DNA of 64,000 nt, from contig JASBNA010000036.1 of NCBI GenBank assembly GCA_038087015.1, forward strand, positions 310,001 through 374,000, given 5' to 3'. This document shows, piece by piece, positions 47,531 through 60,200 of the stretch. The notes under the pieces are model-generated. The model did not search any database, was not told the DNA's origin, and saw only the letters and a program-made list of their open reading frames with translations. This stretch comes from Cerrena zonata. Taxonomy: Eukaryota > Basidiomycota > Agaricomycetes > Polyporales > Cerrenaceae. Both the position numbers and the translations under genes were made by a program. Position 1 is the stretch's first letter. Every line of letters begins with the position of its first letter.

Positions 47531-48869
47531 AAGCCGCTGCTATGAGGTATTAGATTACGATAGCCCAGAAGTTCCAGATAGACAAGATGAAACTGGCTGT
47601 CAATGCCTGAGACACCCAAATCGGTCGACGAGCAATCAAGCGAGCACAACGCCCGGCCGTCTACTTGCAATCAGACAGTCCAGCTGTGGGCGGCGATGAG
47701 TAGGTTTGCTGCGTACCAAAGAGAGTTTGAGACTGCGCTCGGTGCGTCAATAAAGAGGGGGAAATGAAGAGAGCAATCTCGAAATGGTTTCCTTGGGTGC
47801 CAGTTACCTCATCGACATCGGCCATCTACGCTCAATTCGGCAATATCGTCATCCTCGCTTCCTATGTTCACTACCTCACGGGGTAACATAGATCATGTTC
47901 GTTGGCAGTAAGCAAGTTGGTTAACTTGGTACGCTGGCGACTCGGAATACTCAACCTCGGAAGCAGATGACCCATTGGCATTAGCGTCCGTGAGGCTTTT
48001 TCGCTGCCGTCAGACACCCTCTCAATGCCAAGTCCCTCATACCACAATAGTACCTACTGTACGTATTGCTGGCTTTACTGCGACTCTATTAATCACTGTA
48101 TTTATATGCAATGTATGCATGGTATCATGGCTTGAGCCGTTCTATGATTTATCGATAGACCGCCCATAACGCATAACTGTCAACCCTTGCTTGACTTTTG
48201 TGTCACGACCCGAGCCCGCTGCTCACATCGTCCGCGACCATAGTCCAACTTCACGTCACACATCCTCGTTATTATGAATGATCTATTCTGAAATATATCT
48301 ACGCCTTGGTGTCCAGCAATCATTATCTTATACGACGATGAACGCTAAATCCTACTTTACCTGCCAGTGGGATAGAGGCGAAGTACACAGAAGTCTTGAG
48401 ACATACCGAAGCTGTTAAAAAAAGTGTGGAACGTTCAAGCAGTCGGTGACCCTCCAAGAAAGTATGGTCACGTCAACGTAGACAGAGTACAAGTCTGCTT
48501 TATAATCACCACCGAGTATAATCGTACATATCGTTCATGTATCTACCTACTACGCTACGTTTCCTCCAAATACCTAACACAACAAGCAACACAACAGCTA
48601 CTAGTCCAGTAACCACAGCCACTAACCTACAAGTACAAGTCGACGAACATTGAGGATCATAGAACGCACGAGCATTCCAGTCCGTTACTAGAAGTACAGA
48701 TAACAGAGTCAAGAAAGCGAGGGCGCTGAGATGACAAGCATGAAAAATCAAGAACGGAGAGAAAGGAAGATAAAATAGGTAGGTTTGAGGTTTTATAACG
48801 ATGCAAAAGATTCGAGAAAACGAGCATATTGTTCGAGGGTAAGAAGAAAAGGAAACTCGGTAGTCCATC
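47531..48869. other. Spacer between the exchanger and the first Tle1-like gene
   Basis: Positions ~47680-48050 are the exchanger promoter side and match 63370-63690 near the window end, so this stretch was duplicated. Positions ~48510-48869 match 56940-57296 downstream of the second Tle1-like gene and are listed separately. No independent gene was found. Confidence 0.45.
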
Positions 48870-48895
48870 TTACGTCTGCGACGAAGATATCGTTT
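48506..48895 (-). other. Conserved segment after Tle1-like gene 1, may encode a membrane-anchor exon
   Basis: Most positions are identical to 56940-57310, at the same place after the second Tle1-like gene. On the minus strand it has an open stretch reading FYDPQCSSTCTCRL, then a strongly hydrophobic run (VAVVTGLVAVVLLVVLG) and a basic tail (RKRSVVGRYMND). Both genes have a possible donor at their stop codon (AC|GTAAG or AC|GTAGG). It could be a terminal exon giving a C-terminal anchor, or simply duplicated 3' UTR; in the second copy the frame has a TAG just before the helix. Confidence 0.35.
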
Positions 48896-51800
48896 CTGGA
48901 GGGAATGAGGGTGCGGTGACCTCTTCATTCAACTCCTCCTCCTCCGCCATTTCTTGAATTATGATTATGGGAATGAATATGGTCCGCCAAGGCTGGACAG
49001 TTGAATTTTCTTCCCATGCCCGCTGGAAATCGAAAACCGTGGTGAACGGTGATGGCAGATCTGATACCATATAATCAATGTAGGATTTTGAAAGCAGGAT
49101 GACCAAATAAGAGACATCCTTTTCTTGGTCGGAGGGTATCGAGAAAGGCATAGCATCCCCACGCCACTCATAAGAGGATGGATCTCGCTGTTTCTCCTCC
49201 TCTTTGCTGTGAAATATGATAGTTGATTGGGGGTCAACACGGTGTTGGTTCATATCTTTGTGACTGGAAAAACAAGTGATCGAATGTGAAGAAGGTTTCA
49301 AAACGAAGACGTGAATGAAGAGGCCATCTTCATCAAGGTTAGTAATCTTGCAACCGTACATTGTCTGACTTGGGCCTGTAGGTATAGGCCCGATTTGGCA
49401 CTGGTCAGTCTTGAAGTAGTTCGTAAAGCCCTCGGGTCGGGCATCCTCGAACCAAGTCAATTCGATGGCTTGAGATGACTCCCTACTTGCTTGTGGGAGA
49501 TGAAAATACCAATAGTATATAGCGCTACCATAGACCACACCGGAAAGGTATTCTGATTTCAAGTGTTCTGGCTTGGTTGATTTCAGATCAGGATGTCGCT
49601 CCCAACTTGAATCAGTGGCTTTGAACGAATAGTCATGATGCAACCCCTGACTGAGAATGAAGTCCGGCTCCTCGTTGTCTGCAACGATCACGACGGGAAG
49701 TCGCTTCGGAGATTTCTTTCGTAGATCATCTAGTGACTTTAACACCTCCAAGCGGAACTTGTTGCTGGCTTCACGGTGGAAGGCCACTCGAAGAGCCCAG
49801 TTACTTCCAGGAGAGGTAGGTAAACAGGACGTGTAATAGCTGTCCAACGAGATTGGGGTGTCCACAGAGAACGTCAAGTTCACTACTGAGGTGAGAGCGC
49901 GAGTACCCGTTACAATCGCAGTCCCTATGACGCTTTCCTCAGTGCAGTTCGGATTCGAATATATGTCAAAAATTGCGTCTCGATAGATCCCTTGGATTTC
50001 GCCCGCCGACAAAACAACGATTTGCCCTAATCTGCGAATGTAATGACTTGACCCCACACCTAATGAGAATGTTAATGAAGGAACACATATGTATTGTGAT
50101 GAATGATACACACCAGAACTGAAACGATGAAAAAATCTGGCAAAGAGATAAGCCCGACCCGCCGGTATAGCCTCGGCATGAGACAAGTCGAGGCTCTCTA
50201 CCGTTCTAAATAGAGATATCCGCTCCGCTGGATAGAGCTCATCGTACTTGTAGAAGTGCGTCTCTTCATCGGCCGCAAAGTTGAGAAGTGTAGACATGAT
50301 TGATGAAAGACATTGTTGATCGGTTATTGTCAAATTTTTGAAACATTCGAAGAGTTTTTTTGCGTTCGGGTTAATAAGAAGGGCATGTCGTCCTTCATCT
50401 AGAGTATAAGAGTCAGAGTAAGAATGCAGGTCATATCATGTAGGAATGTGAGACTTGCCGGTCTTTGACACCTTCTCTAACGTGAGATATCGTTGCCGCT
50501 CGCGCGCTCTATCCCTTGGGCTGTCCAACTCCGTTACGATCTTATCCAGAATATGTGTCGTCTCATCAGTGAAGTCTTTCTCGATCCAATCTGGATGTTG
50601 GTCCGACATCTGAGTCCATGCAGTAATCACAGGTAGTTGCGCTCTTGGGCTATAGGGTTCGCGTAGGATTCGGAGGACAGAGGCGTGTATTTTTTGACCT
50701 TCTATGATCTTCCGGCCGTCACAGAGGTGAAAACTTTACATTCCTATGTAAGCCATATATATATCACATATGTGAGTTGCAAGTACCTCCTGAAAATGCC
50801 CTTGCGCTGTCTCTTGTGTTTGGGTACTATAGGCATATACTCCAGCGCCTTCCAAAGTCCCTTCAAAGACTCATGGAATCGAGTAGCTCTCGTGTCAAGC
50901 GAATTTGTTATCCAGTCACGATTCGGTAATGGTATTCCAAGCAGAATACCAGCTTTAATGGCCTCGTAGTACATCCAACGCAAAGGCTCGTCATAATGCC
51001 GGTGTTCCTGGGGACCGGAAACTATGCCACCCCCTCTGAAAGCCCCATCAGTACTGACCCATAGTTTTAGGAATACAAACATACATGTCTCCATGACAAC
51101 CCACAAACCAAACCTCTTTTATGTCGGGAAGCTGTGCCTCATCATTAGGATAATAGTACTCGGGAATGAACTTAACCCGTCGCTCATCCAAGGCAAGAGC
51201 ATGGCGAAACAAACAAACATTAGTCATTCCTGTGGTAGTGAAAGGCAGGGGTTTCCCATGTATTATGCCAATTGCAGAGACCGTGTCCCTGGGAACCCAA
51301 TAAGATTGGAGGGGAAGGTAAGAGCACGTATAGAAACTCACCACACTCCAACAAAGTGAACTTGTACGGTACGGGAGAAAGTTTGCCTGAATTTTTGTGC
51401 TCGCAGCAGACCTCTCATGTCATCAACCTCGGTCTTGATTGAAGCATAAATCTCGAAGGCGCTGAAGAGGTGTCAGAGAAAGTGGGTGTATACTCTCTCA
51501 CCCAACACACGTACAATGGTATCTGTGCAGTGTTCCCCGCATGTATAAGCCCAACCTAGTGTAGGGTAGTAAGTCGGTCCCACCACAATATAATTAAATC
51601 TACATCCCTCTTACCTTGTGGATCATGGCGGCAAGGACACGAACTTGGTAGGCACCTCGAGAAAACCCTATGTTACCGGGCTCTCAGTTACAAGTGGGAT
51701 TACGATATGAGAGTCACCTTACCTAATAAAAAAATGCGATCCCCTTCCTGGTAATGTTCGGAAAGCCAACGGTACGCATCTAACACTATTGTTTCAAATC

Positions 51801-52222
51801 GTCTATGAGGGAGAGGGGTCGGGGGGATATTCATCGATGAGACATATGATACTATACATTGCAAAAGCAAGATCAAGGAGGCTGTTCACAACCTTCCGCC
51901 AATGTGACAATGTTTTCCAAGTGGGCGTAGCATATGTGCCGATACCGCTATTGTAGAAGGTCTTCTGCTTATCGTTCTTGTGCAGTAAATTATAGAAATT
52001 GATAACGTTGGTATTCTAGTAACAAACAAATTCAAGCTTGCATTAGCGATTGAACAAGCTTCCAAACCCTAACATGGTACGAACATGGTCTCCAAATTTA
52101 CTTGAAGTTCCGTCAATGCAGACGACAAGATTCCGGTTAGGTTTTCCACAGATGCACCTTGAGCCTCTTGAAGGCGCAGATGGTGGTATAAGGGTAGTAA
52201 ATTCCGCACCTGGACGTCCCAT
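48870..52222 (-). CDS. Tle1-like hydrolase (DUF2235) with long C-terminal extension, copy 1
   Basis: DUF2235 proteins are alpha/beta hydrolases related to the Tle1 phospholipase; fungi carry many of unknown target. Start at the ATG 52222, then CICGKPNRNLVVCIDGTSSK; the first exon joins to NTNVINFYNLL (52085/52015). Further exons give YNSGIGTYATPTWKTL, RFETIVLDAYRWLSEHYQ, the nucleophile elbow GFSRGAYQVRVLAAMI (G-x-S-x-G), VQVHFVGVWDTVSAIGI (Asp) and EVWFVGCHGDM followed by GGGI (His). So the Ser-Asp-His set is present. After PLRWMYYEAIKAGI the sequence leaves the known domain. The last ~460 residues (48870-50333 region) include VVLSAGEIQGIYRDAIFDIY, which recalls a region found C-terminal to caspase-like domains in Agaricomycetes. 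That link is only inferred. Nine or ten exons. Confidence 0.75.
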
Positions 52223-53109
52223 AGTAGATACTGAAAGAGTCAGGAGAGTTAAGTAGTAGGTCGGTGGGCCTTTAATACCCTGGACTTGATAGAACAACCG
52301 GAATAAGGGAACAGCATATGTCTAAAAACAGAAGAAAGGTCCCGAAGTGAATCAGAATGTCTAATACGCTCTTCGAAAGCTTTCCAGTTAGCATTCTTGC
52401 TGTCGTAAGAATTCAAATCGAGGGTAGGAAGGATTTCTGAGGAGTCTCCCACCGTGGCGCCACCGTAAGATACTTCTCCTTCCATCCGCCAAGCGCTCAT
52501 AACACAAGTGCGCGTGGATCGCGCGCGGTGGTGACGGTGGTATATTCTATGGTCTCTCAGAAGTTAGCCCTGGAGCTTAGTTGACGACAATATGAAATAG
52601 ACAAACACGCCACAGATAGGAACATAGCATCAGATCCCACACATTAAAGTCTTCTGCAACTCAATCGGAATGATCATTGCCCATGCGACATGATGCATGG
52701 TGTCTGGACGGTACCTCATTCCCGCGTTCAGATAACGAAGGGTGAATAGGATAATTATTCAAGACTATTATACGTATATCTGTGCTGTAGATTCCGTCAA
52801 TCTGAATGTAAGACGATGTGAATACGAAACCAATAAACAAACGGATAAATGACTAGAATGGTCAAAAATATACAGGGTATCCTTAGTGCGTACAAGTCTG
52901 AGCTCTGGAACTTGGATAGGGGTGTAGAAAGGTCATCTTTGCACCGCTGTCCATTGTCCGATGGAAATGGGACTAGTACAATACGTGAAAGAAGTGGAAA
53001 AGAGGAGAAAGAACGCCACACGTACCATCAGAAAGCACATAATCTCCAGGCTCGTGTACTTTCAAACAATTATCATGTCAACAGCGAACGCTCTAGCACC
53101 ACATCCTCA
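52223..53109. other. Spacer upstream of Tle1-like gene 1
   Basis: An open frame at 52500-52249 (-) starting MSAWRMEGEVSYGGATVGDS is in the right place to be a 5' leader exon, but the conserved start codon is downstream of it. Positions ~52740-52800 resemble ~55030-55090, the 3' flank of the coiled-coil gene. No other gene was seen. Confidence 0.35.
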
Positions 53110-53285
53110 ACCTCAAGGCAAGCAACGAGGTCTTTAGGTTTTGAGCAATATTTCGCGAAGCACCCTTGAGTCTAGCTCTTTACCTGCGCTTTATACCTCG
53201 CCTGCGCCACCTGATATCATTCATCTTGTCATTTATATCATTCCCGATCTCCGACATTGTATCACATGCGGCGTTTGTGGTAACT
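53110..53285 (-). pseudogene. 3' fragment of the coiled-coil protein gene
   Basis: Matches 55400-55590, the last ~130 coding bases and 3' flank of the complete gene. It includes the stretch over GAGCAATATTTCGCGAAG and CACCCTTGAGTCTAGCTC. The frame is broken by indels, and the rest of the gene is missing. It lies just upstream of Tle1-like gene 1, mirroring the position of the decayed copy next to Tle1-like gene 2. Confidence 0.65.
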
Positions 53286-55426
53286 GCCAGTGAGAGGTGG
53301 ATTCGAAGAGTTAAATTGAGTAGGGGTGGGCCCACACATTCAGAATCCCCGGGGGCGAGAGGAAGCTGGGATAATTGCATGTGTCAGATGGGCGATAGAA
53401 AGAAGAGGTAGAGCCAGAAATCACACTTACTTATAGACAGGGGCCGTCACTGTATTATAATATAATGGAATCATGACGTGTCGAAGGGCGTTTGAACAAG
53501 AATCAGAGTAAAGGTCCCCTTCCTCTCGCGCTTTGAGCAGCAGACGAGTAATTAGCTATCGCAAGGTCAATCCAGCTTGTTCCAGCAGCTCAGACGGAGT
53601 ATCAAGGCTTTCGCGAGCGCAACACGAGATGCGTGGGTGTTCTAAAGTAGTTATTAGGTACCACATCTCCAATCCGCTTGTTTTGGGAGCGGCTAGCATT
53701 CTGCAAACGGCTGTAAATCTGATGTAGGTCACTCCGATTAAGGTCTAAGTTGAAATATAAATTACCATCCTGTATTAGACCATGACCATACTTAAACAAA
53801 ACCCATGTCTTCACAAAAGGAAGATCGTCTTCGTCCGGGGTCATCTTTGATCAGTGTTTCACAATAAATATAACAAATTTCGGTGAGTCGCTACGTATTG
53901 GGCTCTAAGACTATGTCTGATGGCTCCAACTGTTGTAGAAGATAGAAATCACATACAGTTACGTGTATGAGAAGAATGAAGTCGCGCTGTCGTTTACAGC
54001 TCAACTAATCTTGACATCTCAATTGAGAGTGATGTACATGTGTATGGCCATGAGGATAACGCGCATACTTATGAGTAGTAATTGATATAGAGGACTTCTG
54101 GAATGGAAAACGTCAGAAACTGAATGGAACTTCATTACATTGGAGCTACTATCGCTCGGTGTATCGCTGTTGAGTAACTAGATAGAGACTAAAAATACAT
54201 TCTCCTCCCAGCTTCAGCAGTTCCACGCCGAGAGTAGTAGTATGGTCATACATACATATCATTCAATCTCTCTGGAAATTCGAACAGATAGGTCGGGGGA
54301 TTGATTTTTGATATGATACAAAGAGAATCCCAGGATCCCATGTCCCCATACAAGGTAGGAGGGTAGTATGCGTACAAGTACCATTCGAATACGGGGGCCA
54401 GACTCAGTAAAGCGTGAGATTATTTAATGTGAAAGCTTGAAGCTGAAGAGTCGCAGTTAGTGTCTGGTCATACGAGGTCGTACGGGGTTCGAGTGCTAGT
54501 TGCAGTGGTGACGCTGACAGAAAGTCTGAGTGGTAACTCGCACCAATCCTTCATCGTTCCGAGACTATTGAGCTGAGTCCGAGTCAGGTGAATGTCTTTC
54601 TCAAACACATGGAGGCTTTGAAGCGGAAGGAGGACAGATGAGGAATGGAAGAAGTCAACTATATAGAACACAAACCAGCTTGTAACAACGTGAAGCCGTC
54701 AGCCTCGGAGTAGTAAAGGAATGGGGGACCTAAAGGCCATCGGAGAAGGATTCCTTGAGGCTGCGTTGGACTTGTAAACGTGCACGGATCCAAGTCTGGT
54801 TTACGACTTGCTAACTTGAGGCTGATGTGATGAACACAGTCACGGTAGGGAGTGTATCATTGTGTGGTCCGAATTCGAATTTCGAAAACGCACTGCCAGT
54901 GGGCCGCGGATGTGACATTCTATAAGCGCTCCACAGACGCTGCTGAACAGCAAAGCTGAACGAACTTTATTCCTTATCCGCATATAATAAGTACGATGTA
55001 ACGAACGTAGATTGTATTCAAGGTGATTATGATGATTGTCTAGATGTAACGAGGACTATTATATGTATATCTGTGCATGGCACAACGCCGTCAACATGGG
55101 GTCAAATGAGGTGATGCAAAAATCGGAACCAATGGATAGATGGGGCGGGGGAGGGAGATGATGGGATAGGAGATGGAAAATGCGCCGGGTATAATACGTA
55201 TCGTAAATTGAGGGGGTATGTACTCTAAAAATCGGGGTGAGGAAAAGTCACCGCCGTTAGGATGTAAAAAGGGGGAACTACTAGTAGCAAGTGAAGGGAA
55301 TGGGGTAGAAGAAAAGAAAAGATAACAACACATAAATCGGAAGCCGCTCACCAAACCATTAAAAGGCACCACACATACTAACCTAAGCTCCCCAACTCAG
55401 AGACCTCAAAGCCAGCAATGAGATCC
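53286..55426. other. Two-kilobase spacer with duplicated non-coding DNA
   Basis: No gene is supported. A minus-strand frame at 53844-53602 (MTPDEDDLPFVKTWVLFKYG) is open for 80 codons but has no family match. Positions ~53970-54060 resemble ~61370-61440 (shared GCTGTCGTTTAC.G.TC.ACTA), so this spacer was also part of the rearranged block. The rest, including 54100-55000, shows nothing I can name. Confidence 0.4.
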
Positions 55427-56893
55427 CTAAGTCTTGAGCAATTTTTCACGAAGTTCAGCACCCTTGAGTCTAGCTCTCAGATACTCCACTCGCGCTTCAT
55501 ACCTCGCCGTCACCTCCGCCTTTCTCCTCCTAATATCATTCATCTCCTCGTGCATCTCATCCCCCATCTCCGATATCGCATCGCTCTCACTTGGGAACCC
55601 ACGTAATGTCCTATGTGGTGTACGTGGTGTTGGCGGTAGGTGAGGGGTATGGGGAGTGAGAGGGGGATTAGAGAGATTCGAGTTGGGGAGTGGGGGGTCG
55701 ACACGTTCGGCAACGGGTGCGAGAGGGAGATGGCTTGAACTTCGGACTAGGTTCACGCTGGAGGTACTGCCTAGTCTTAGTCGACTCGGTAGACGGGAAG
55801 GTGTGGTGGGTGTGGGTGGGATGTTGGGGTTCATGCTCGATTTACTATGTGTCGACATGGCGGAGATAGAGTTCTTGCGGTAGAGAGAGGCGGCAGAGTT
55901 GGATGTAGAGGCGTTTCGACGGTTCCTGTTTAAGTGGCTGAGACTATTTAGGCCGTTGCTGCCATTACTCTCTGATGGACGTGGCGGAGCAGCTGAGGAA
56001 TGTCCAGTACGATTAGTGAGGTTCGATCGTATTGATTGCGAATCGACGTCCATCCTAGAGGACCCTCCACCATATTGACTCCCTGATCCAGCACGGAGTC
56101 GGCCATCATTAGACATCCCAGGATCTCGTTGTTTTTTAACCAGAGTGCTCAACTCGAGTCCGTTAAACGCGTCCAGTAGGCGTTTACCTTCTGCTTCGAC
56201 TGCTTCGATCTCCCGCCGGATGTCGTCTGTTGAACGGAGATATTCATCATCCGCAGATCCGTCGATGGGTGCAGTTTGATAGGGCGCGGCAGGTGCGTTG
56301 GCACTGGGGAATGAAGAGGGTGGGGGCATAGCTCCTTTTCGACTACTCCGGATAGACCGAGACATAGAATGACTTCGTTCCCTCGTCGGTCTTTTTAGAG
56401 AGGATTCCGTACGGGAGAGTCGGGGACTTGCAGCATAGTCAGTGGCAAGTGATACATCGCTTCCTTGTTTGGTGAGTGTTCGGTGCGAGACGGTTTGTTG
56501 ATAGATGGATCGTTGCGCGGTGGATGTGGTGGAGAAGACACTGGCGGTGTCGCTGAATTCCGAAGGTCCAGATGCGCGTCGTCTGCTTGTTGCACGTTTG
56601 AGGAGACCGGTGACGGTGGAGCTGAGAGAGCGTTTGGAGGTGGTTGATGAGGCACGGGTAGATTGAGTGTCGTAGAGGGACGTTTGACGGGAATGTAAGT
56701 GTCGTGAAACTGTAGAAAGAGGATAAAGGGTGAGGCTGAATATATATGTGAAGTTGAAGAGTACGCACGTCCTGGGTCGATAATAGCAGGGTGGTGGACG
56801 GGTACAACGGCCCACGGGTGCTTCTTGAGGAATGGCGGAACCACCTGCCAGTCGATCAAAGAGATCTTGACGGAGAAGACGGTACTCGTCATC
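55427..56893 (-). CDS. Low-complexity protein with a C-terminal coiled coil
   Basis: Two exons are clear: one starting after an acceptor at ~56891 (DDDEYRLLRQDLFDRLAGGS, IPQEAPVGRCTRPPP), then an intron of about 60 nt, then a long open exon to 55427. The second exon is Ser/Arg/Thr-rich (LLKRATSRRRASGPSEFSDT) with short conserved islands (IRREIEAVEAEGKRLLDAFN, GLELSTLVKKQRDPG). Pro/Thr repeats follow (PLTPHTPHLPPTPRTPH), and the end is a coil (MHEEMNDIRRRKAEVTARYE, then VEYLRARLKGAELREKLL). The true first exon is not identified. No enzyme motif is seen. Basic, Ser/Pro-rich tails with a short coil occur in cytoskeletal and polarity proteins, but I do not name a function. Broken copies lie at 53.1 and 61.6-62.9 kb. 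Confidence 0.65.
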   Translation of the reverse strand, partial: DDEYRLLRQDLFDRLAGGSAIPQEAPVGRCTRPPPCYYRPRTCVLFNFTYIFSLTLYPLSTVSRHLHSRQTSLYDTQSTRASSTTSKRSLSSTVTGLLKRATSRRRASGPSEFSDTASVFSTTSTAQRSIYQQTVSHRTLTKQGSDVSLATDYAASPRLSRTESSLKRPTRERSHSMSRSIRSSRKGAMPPPSSFPSANAPAAPYQTAPIDGSADDEYLRSTDDIRREIEAVEAEGKRLLDAFNGLELSTLVKKQRDPGMSNDGRLRAGSGSQYGGGSSRMDVDSQSIRSNLTNRTGHSSAAPPRPSESNGSNGLNSLSHLNRNRRNASTSNSAASLYRKNSISAMSTHSKSSMNPNIPPTPTTPSRLPSRLRLGSTSSVNLVRSSSHLPLAPVAERVDPPLPNSNLSNPPLTPHTPHLPPTPRTPHRTLRGFPSESDAISEMGDEMHEEMNDIRRRKAEVTARYEARVEYLRARLKGAELREKLLKT

Positions 56894-56939
56894 ATCGCTG
56901 TAGAATGAATTGATTCATTTAATTTTTAGTCATTCCGAG

Positions 56940-57296
56940 TACAAACGTAGATATCGTTCATGTATCTACCTACTACACCACGTTTCCTCAAAGTACCTAA
57001 CACAACAAGCAACGCAACAGCTACTAGTCCAGTAACCACAACTACTAACCTACAAGTACAAGTCGACGAACATTGAGGATCATAGAATGCACGAGCATTC
57101 TAATCTGTTACTAGAAGGAAGTACAGATAACAAAAACAAGAAAGCGAGGGCGAGATGACAAGCATGAAAAATCAAGAACGGAGAGAAAGGAAGACAAAAT
57201 AGGTGGGTTTGAGGTTATATGGCGACGCAAAGGATTCGAGAAAATGAGCATAATGTTAGAGGGTGAGAAGAAGGAAAGAAAACTCGGTAGTCCATC
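56940..57296 (-). other. Conserved segment after Tle1-like gene 2 (matches 48506-48869)
   Basis: Counterpart of the segment after Tle1-like gene 1. The hydrophobic run is kept with substitutions (VVVVTGLVAVALLVVLG) and the basic tail too (RKRGVVGRYMNDIY). A TAG stands where the first copy has TGG, just before the helix region. Confidence 0.35.
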
Positions 57297-60200
57297 CTAC
57301 GTCTGTGATGGCGGTATCGATTCCGGAGGAAATGAGGGTGCGGTGACCTCTTCGTTCAAGGTGGATTCAACTCCTCTTCTTTCCTCCTCCTCCTCCTCCT
57401 CCTCCTCCTCCTCCTCCTCCTCCTCGTCGTCGTCGTCGTCATCCTGATCACTGTTATGTTCTGCCCTCTCTTGATATATGGGAATTAATATAGTCTTCCA
57501 AGGCTGAACAGTTGGCTTTTCTTCCCATGCCTTTTGGAAATCGAAAATCGCGGAGAACGGTGATGGCATATTCGAGACTGTATAGTCAGTATAGGACTTT
57601 GAAAGTAGGATGGCCAGATAGGTAATATCCTTTTCTTGACCATCGGGCATTCCGAACGGCCCAATACTAGGCCCACGCCACTCGGTGGTAGCGTCCGCCT
57701 CTGCCTCTTTCTCCGAGTCCTCCAATGAATAATAATTGCCTAATATGATGCTCGATCGCGGACGTATGGGTTGTTTGTTCAAATATTCGTGGTAAGTTTT
57801 GGTAATGATTTCATGAGGACCAAGGTTGAAGGTGAAGACGTGAGCGTAGAGGTCGTCCTTGGTAATGTTCGTAATCTTACACCCGTACTCTGTCTGGCCG
57901 TCGATAGTGATAGGCCCGATGCGATTAGTAGGCTTGAGGCAGTTCGTAGAACTTGAGGGCGTTGAGGGATCCTCGAACCATTTAAACTCGATGACTTGAG
58001 ACCACTCCTCCCAAGGTGCTCGCGGGAGACGAATATACCAATAGTATAGAGCCCCGCCATAAACAATGTCAGCGAAGTATTCTGCTTTCAAGCGTTGTGG
58101 CTCGATTGATTCCGTTTCAGGATACCGATTCAAATAAGTGGCTTTGAATGAGTGACCGTTGTACCACCATAGCTCACTAAGAATGAAATCCGGTTCCTCA
58201 TTCTCTGCAACAATCACGATAGGAAGTCGCTTCGAAGACCTCTTCCGCAGATCCTCTAATAAATTTAACACCGTCAAGCGAGACTCGTTGTCGTCTTTGG
58301 AGGAGAAGGCCACTCGAAGAGCCCAATGAATCCCAGGAGAGGTAGGGAGACAGAAAGTGTAGTAGTCGAGGGCATTCTGAGAAACTGGCAGCCTGGGGGA
58401 AGGTGTCATGGTCACTATTGAGGTGAGCGCGCGGGTACTTGTTACAACTGCAGTCGCTACCATGCCCTCCTGAGCGCGTTCCGGATCCGAATATACAGTG
58501 AACTTTGCATCCCGATAGATCCCTTGGATTTCCCCAGCCGACAAAACAAAGTTTGGCCCTATTTTTCGAATGCGATATTCACGTCCCACACCTAATGATG
58601 ATGTTAATGAAGCAACCCACTCATCAAATTGGATGGTACACACCGGAACTGAAGCGGTAAAAGAATCTGGCAAAAATATTAGCTTCACCTGCTGGTTTGG
58701 CTGGCTTAGGATCTACTGCTGAATTAGATCCGAGGCTCCCTACTTTTGCAAATAGATCTATTCGTTCAGCTGGGTAGAGGTCATTGTGCCAATCGGAGGG
58801 TTCCTCTCGAATAGCCGCAAAGTTGAGAAGCGTAGTCATGAGTGACGAAAGACACTGCAGATCGGATATCTTCGGGTTCTTGAAGAGAGCAAATATCACG
58901 CTCGACGCCGGGTTTTTTTTATTGAGTAGAAGGGCAAAACGTCCCACGTCTAATATATAACGCTATAAGGATACAAGGCATATTATTTGGGTACTACGAG
59001 ACTTACCTTTCTTTGAGTTTTTTTCTAACTCGAGATACCGCTCCTTGGGCACTGGTGTTTCGCCGTGTCGCAGCGACTCATCGATTTTTTTCAGAGTATA
59101 TGTCAGCCAATCAAGAATGTCGTTTTCGAGCCAATCTAGCGGTTCTTCCGAGCCCTCCGCTTTCCTTTGCATCTCATAAAGTTTCTCCCAGGTGAGCTCA
59201 GATGGGAGCTTGGAGTGGGATTTGGAGAATGATGAGTGTATTTGCGCTTTCGGGTGATATCTGAGCGGCGGCTCAAGATTTTCACTGTTATCTTCATCCT
59301 GCTCAGACTTGAGGTAAGCGAATACGGAGGCATGTATCTTTTGTCCTTCCATAATCCGTCGGCCATCATAGCGGCCAAACCTATATACAAAAGGGTAAGT
59401 GATACTTAATAGGGGTCACATACGTTGATACCTACCGGTCACCCAAATTCTGCCGTTCTCTATGGGATTTAGGTACCGCAATAAGCCACCCGACTGCTTT
59501 CCAAAAAAGATTCGAGGAGTCGTGAGGGTCATTACAGGGATCTGACATCCATCTATCTCCTGGTATCTCCATCCGAATACCGGCTTCAATGGCTTCGTAG
59601 GACATCCAGCGTAAAGGCGGCCCATTGCTAGCCATGTCTAAATTTTTCACTAAGCCACCACCTCTGATAGGGCTTTCATGAGTTCTGATCCCTACTTTCA
59701 GAGATTTATACATACATGTCTGAATGTGAACCCACAAACCAGACCTCTTTTATCTGAAGAGGGTCCGATTCATTCTGTGAACGCAAAGGGGCCACTTCGG
59801 CTGGTGGAGGCAATGGGGCTACTTCAGCCTGAGCTAGCGAAGGCAATGGGGGTACATTGGATGGCGAAGGCGATGGGGTCACTACGGCTGGCGAAGGCAA
59901 AGTGGTCGCACCATATGCATGCTCTGGAAGATATTTGACACGTTGCTCGTCCAAGGCAAGAGCATGGCGAAAAAAACAAACACTAGAAAGCCCCGTTGTC
60001 GTACGAGGAAAAATGTTCCTTCCTGTCAAGCCAATCGCAGAGACTGTATCCCTTTCAATCGAACGGAATCAAAGATGGAAATGCAAATATTGAAGAAGAC
60101 ACCTACCACGCTCCAATAAAATGAACGCGTACAGGGCGGGAAAAGGTCTTCTTGAAGTGCCTCGCATGATTCTCGGGCGACTCTTCGTTTGGCACGTCGT

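Noticed and set aside
52249..52500. Possible extra 5' exon of Tle1-like gene 1 (MSAWRMEGEV...)
   Set aside because: Copy 2 has no counterpart, and both copies share a start codon further in (52222 and 60930) directly before the conserved cysteine-rich CICGK/CKCGG segment.
53602..53844. 80-codon minus-strand open frame (MTPDEDDLPFVKTW...)
   Set aside because: It has no paralog in the duplicated block, no splice partners and no family match. It may be real, but nothing in the sequence supports it.
57244..57447. Plus-strand poly-Ser open frame across the TCC microsatellite
   Set aside because: It is the antisense of the Asp/Glu run in Tle1-like gene 2, which has paralog support.
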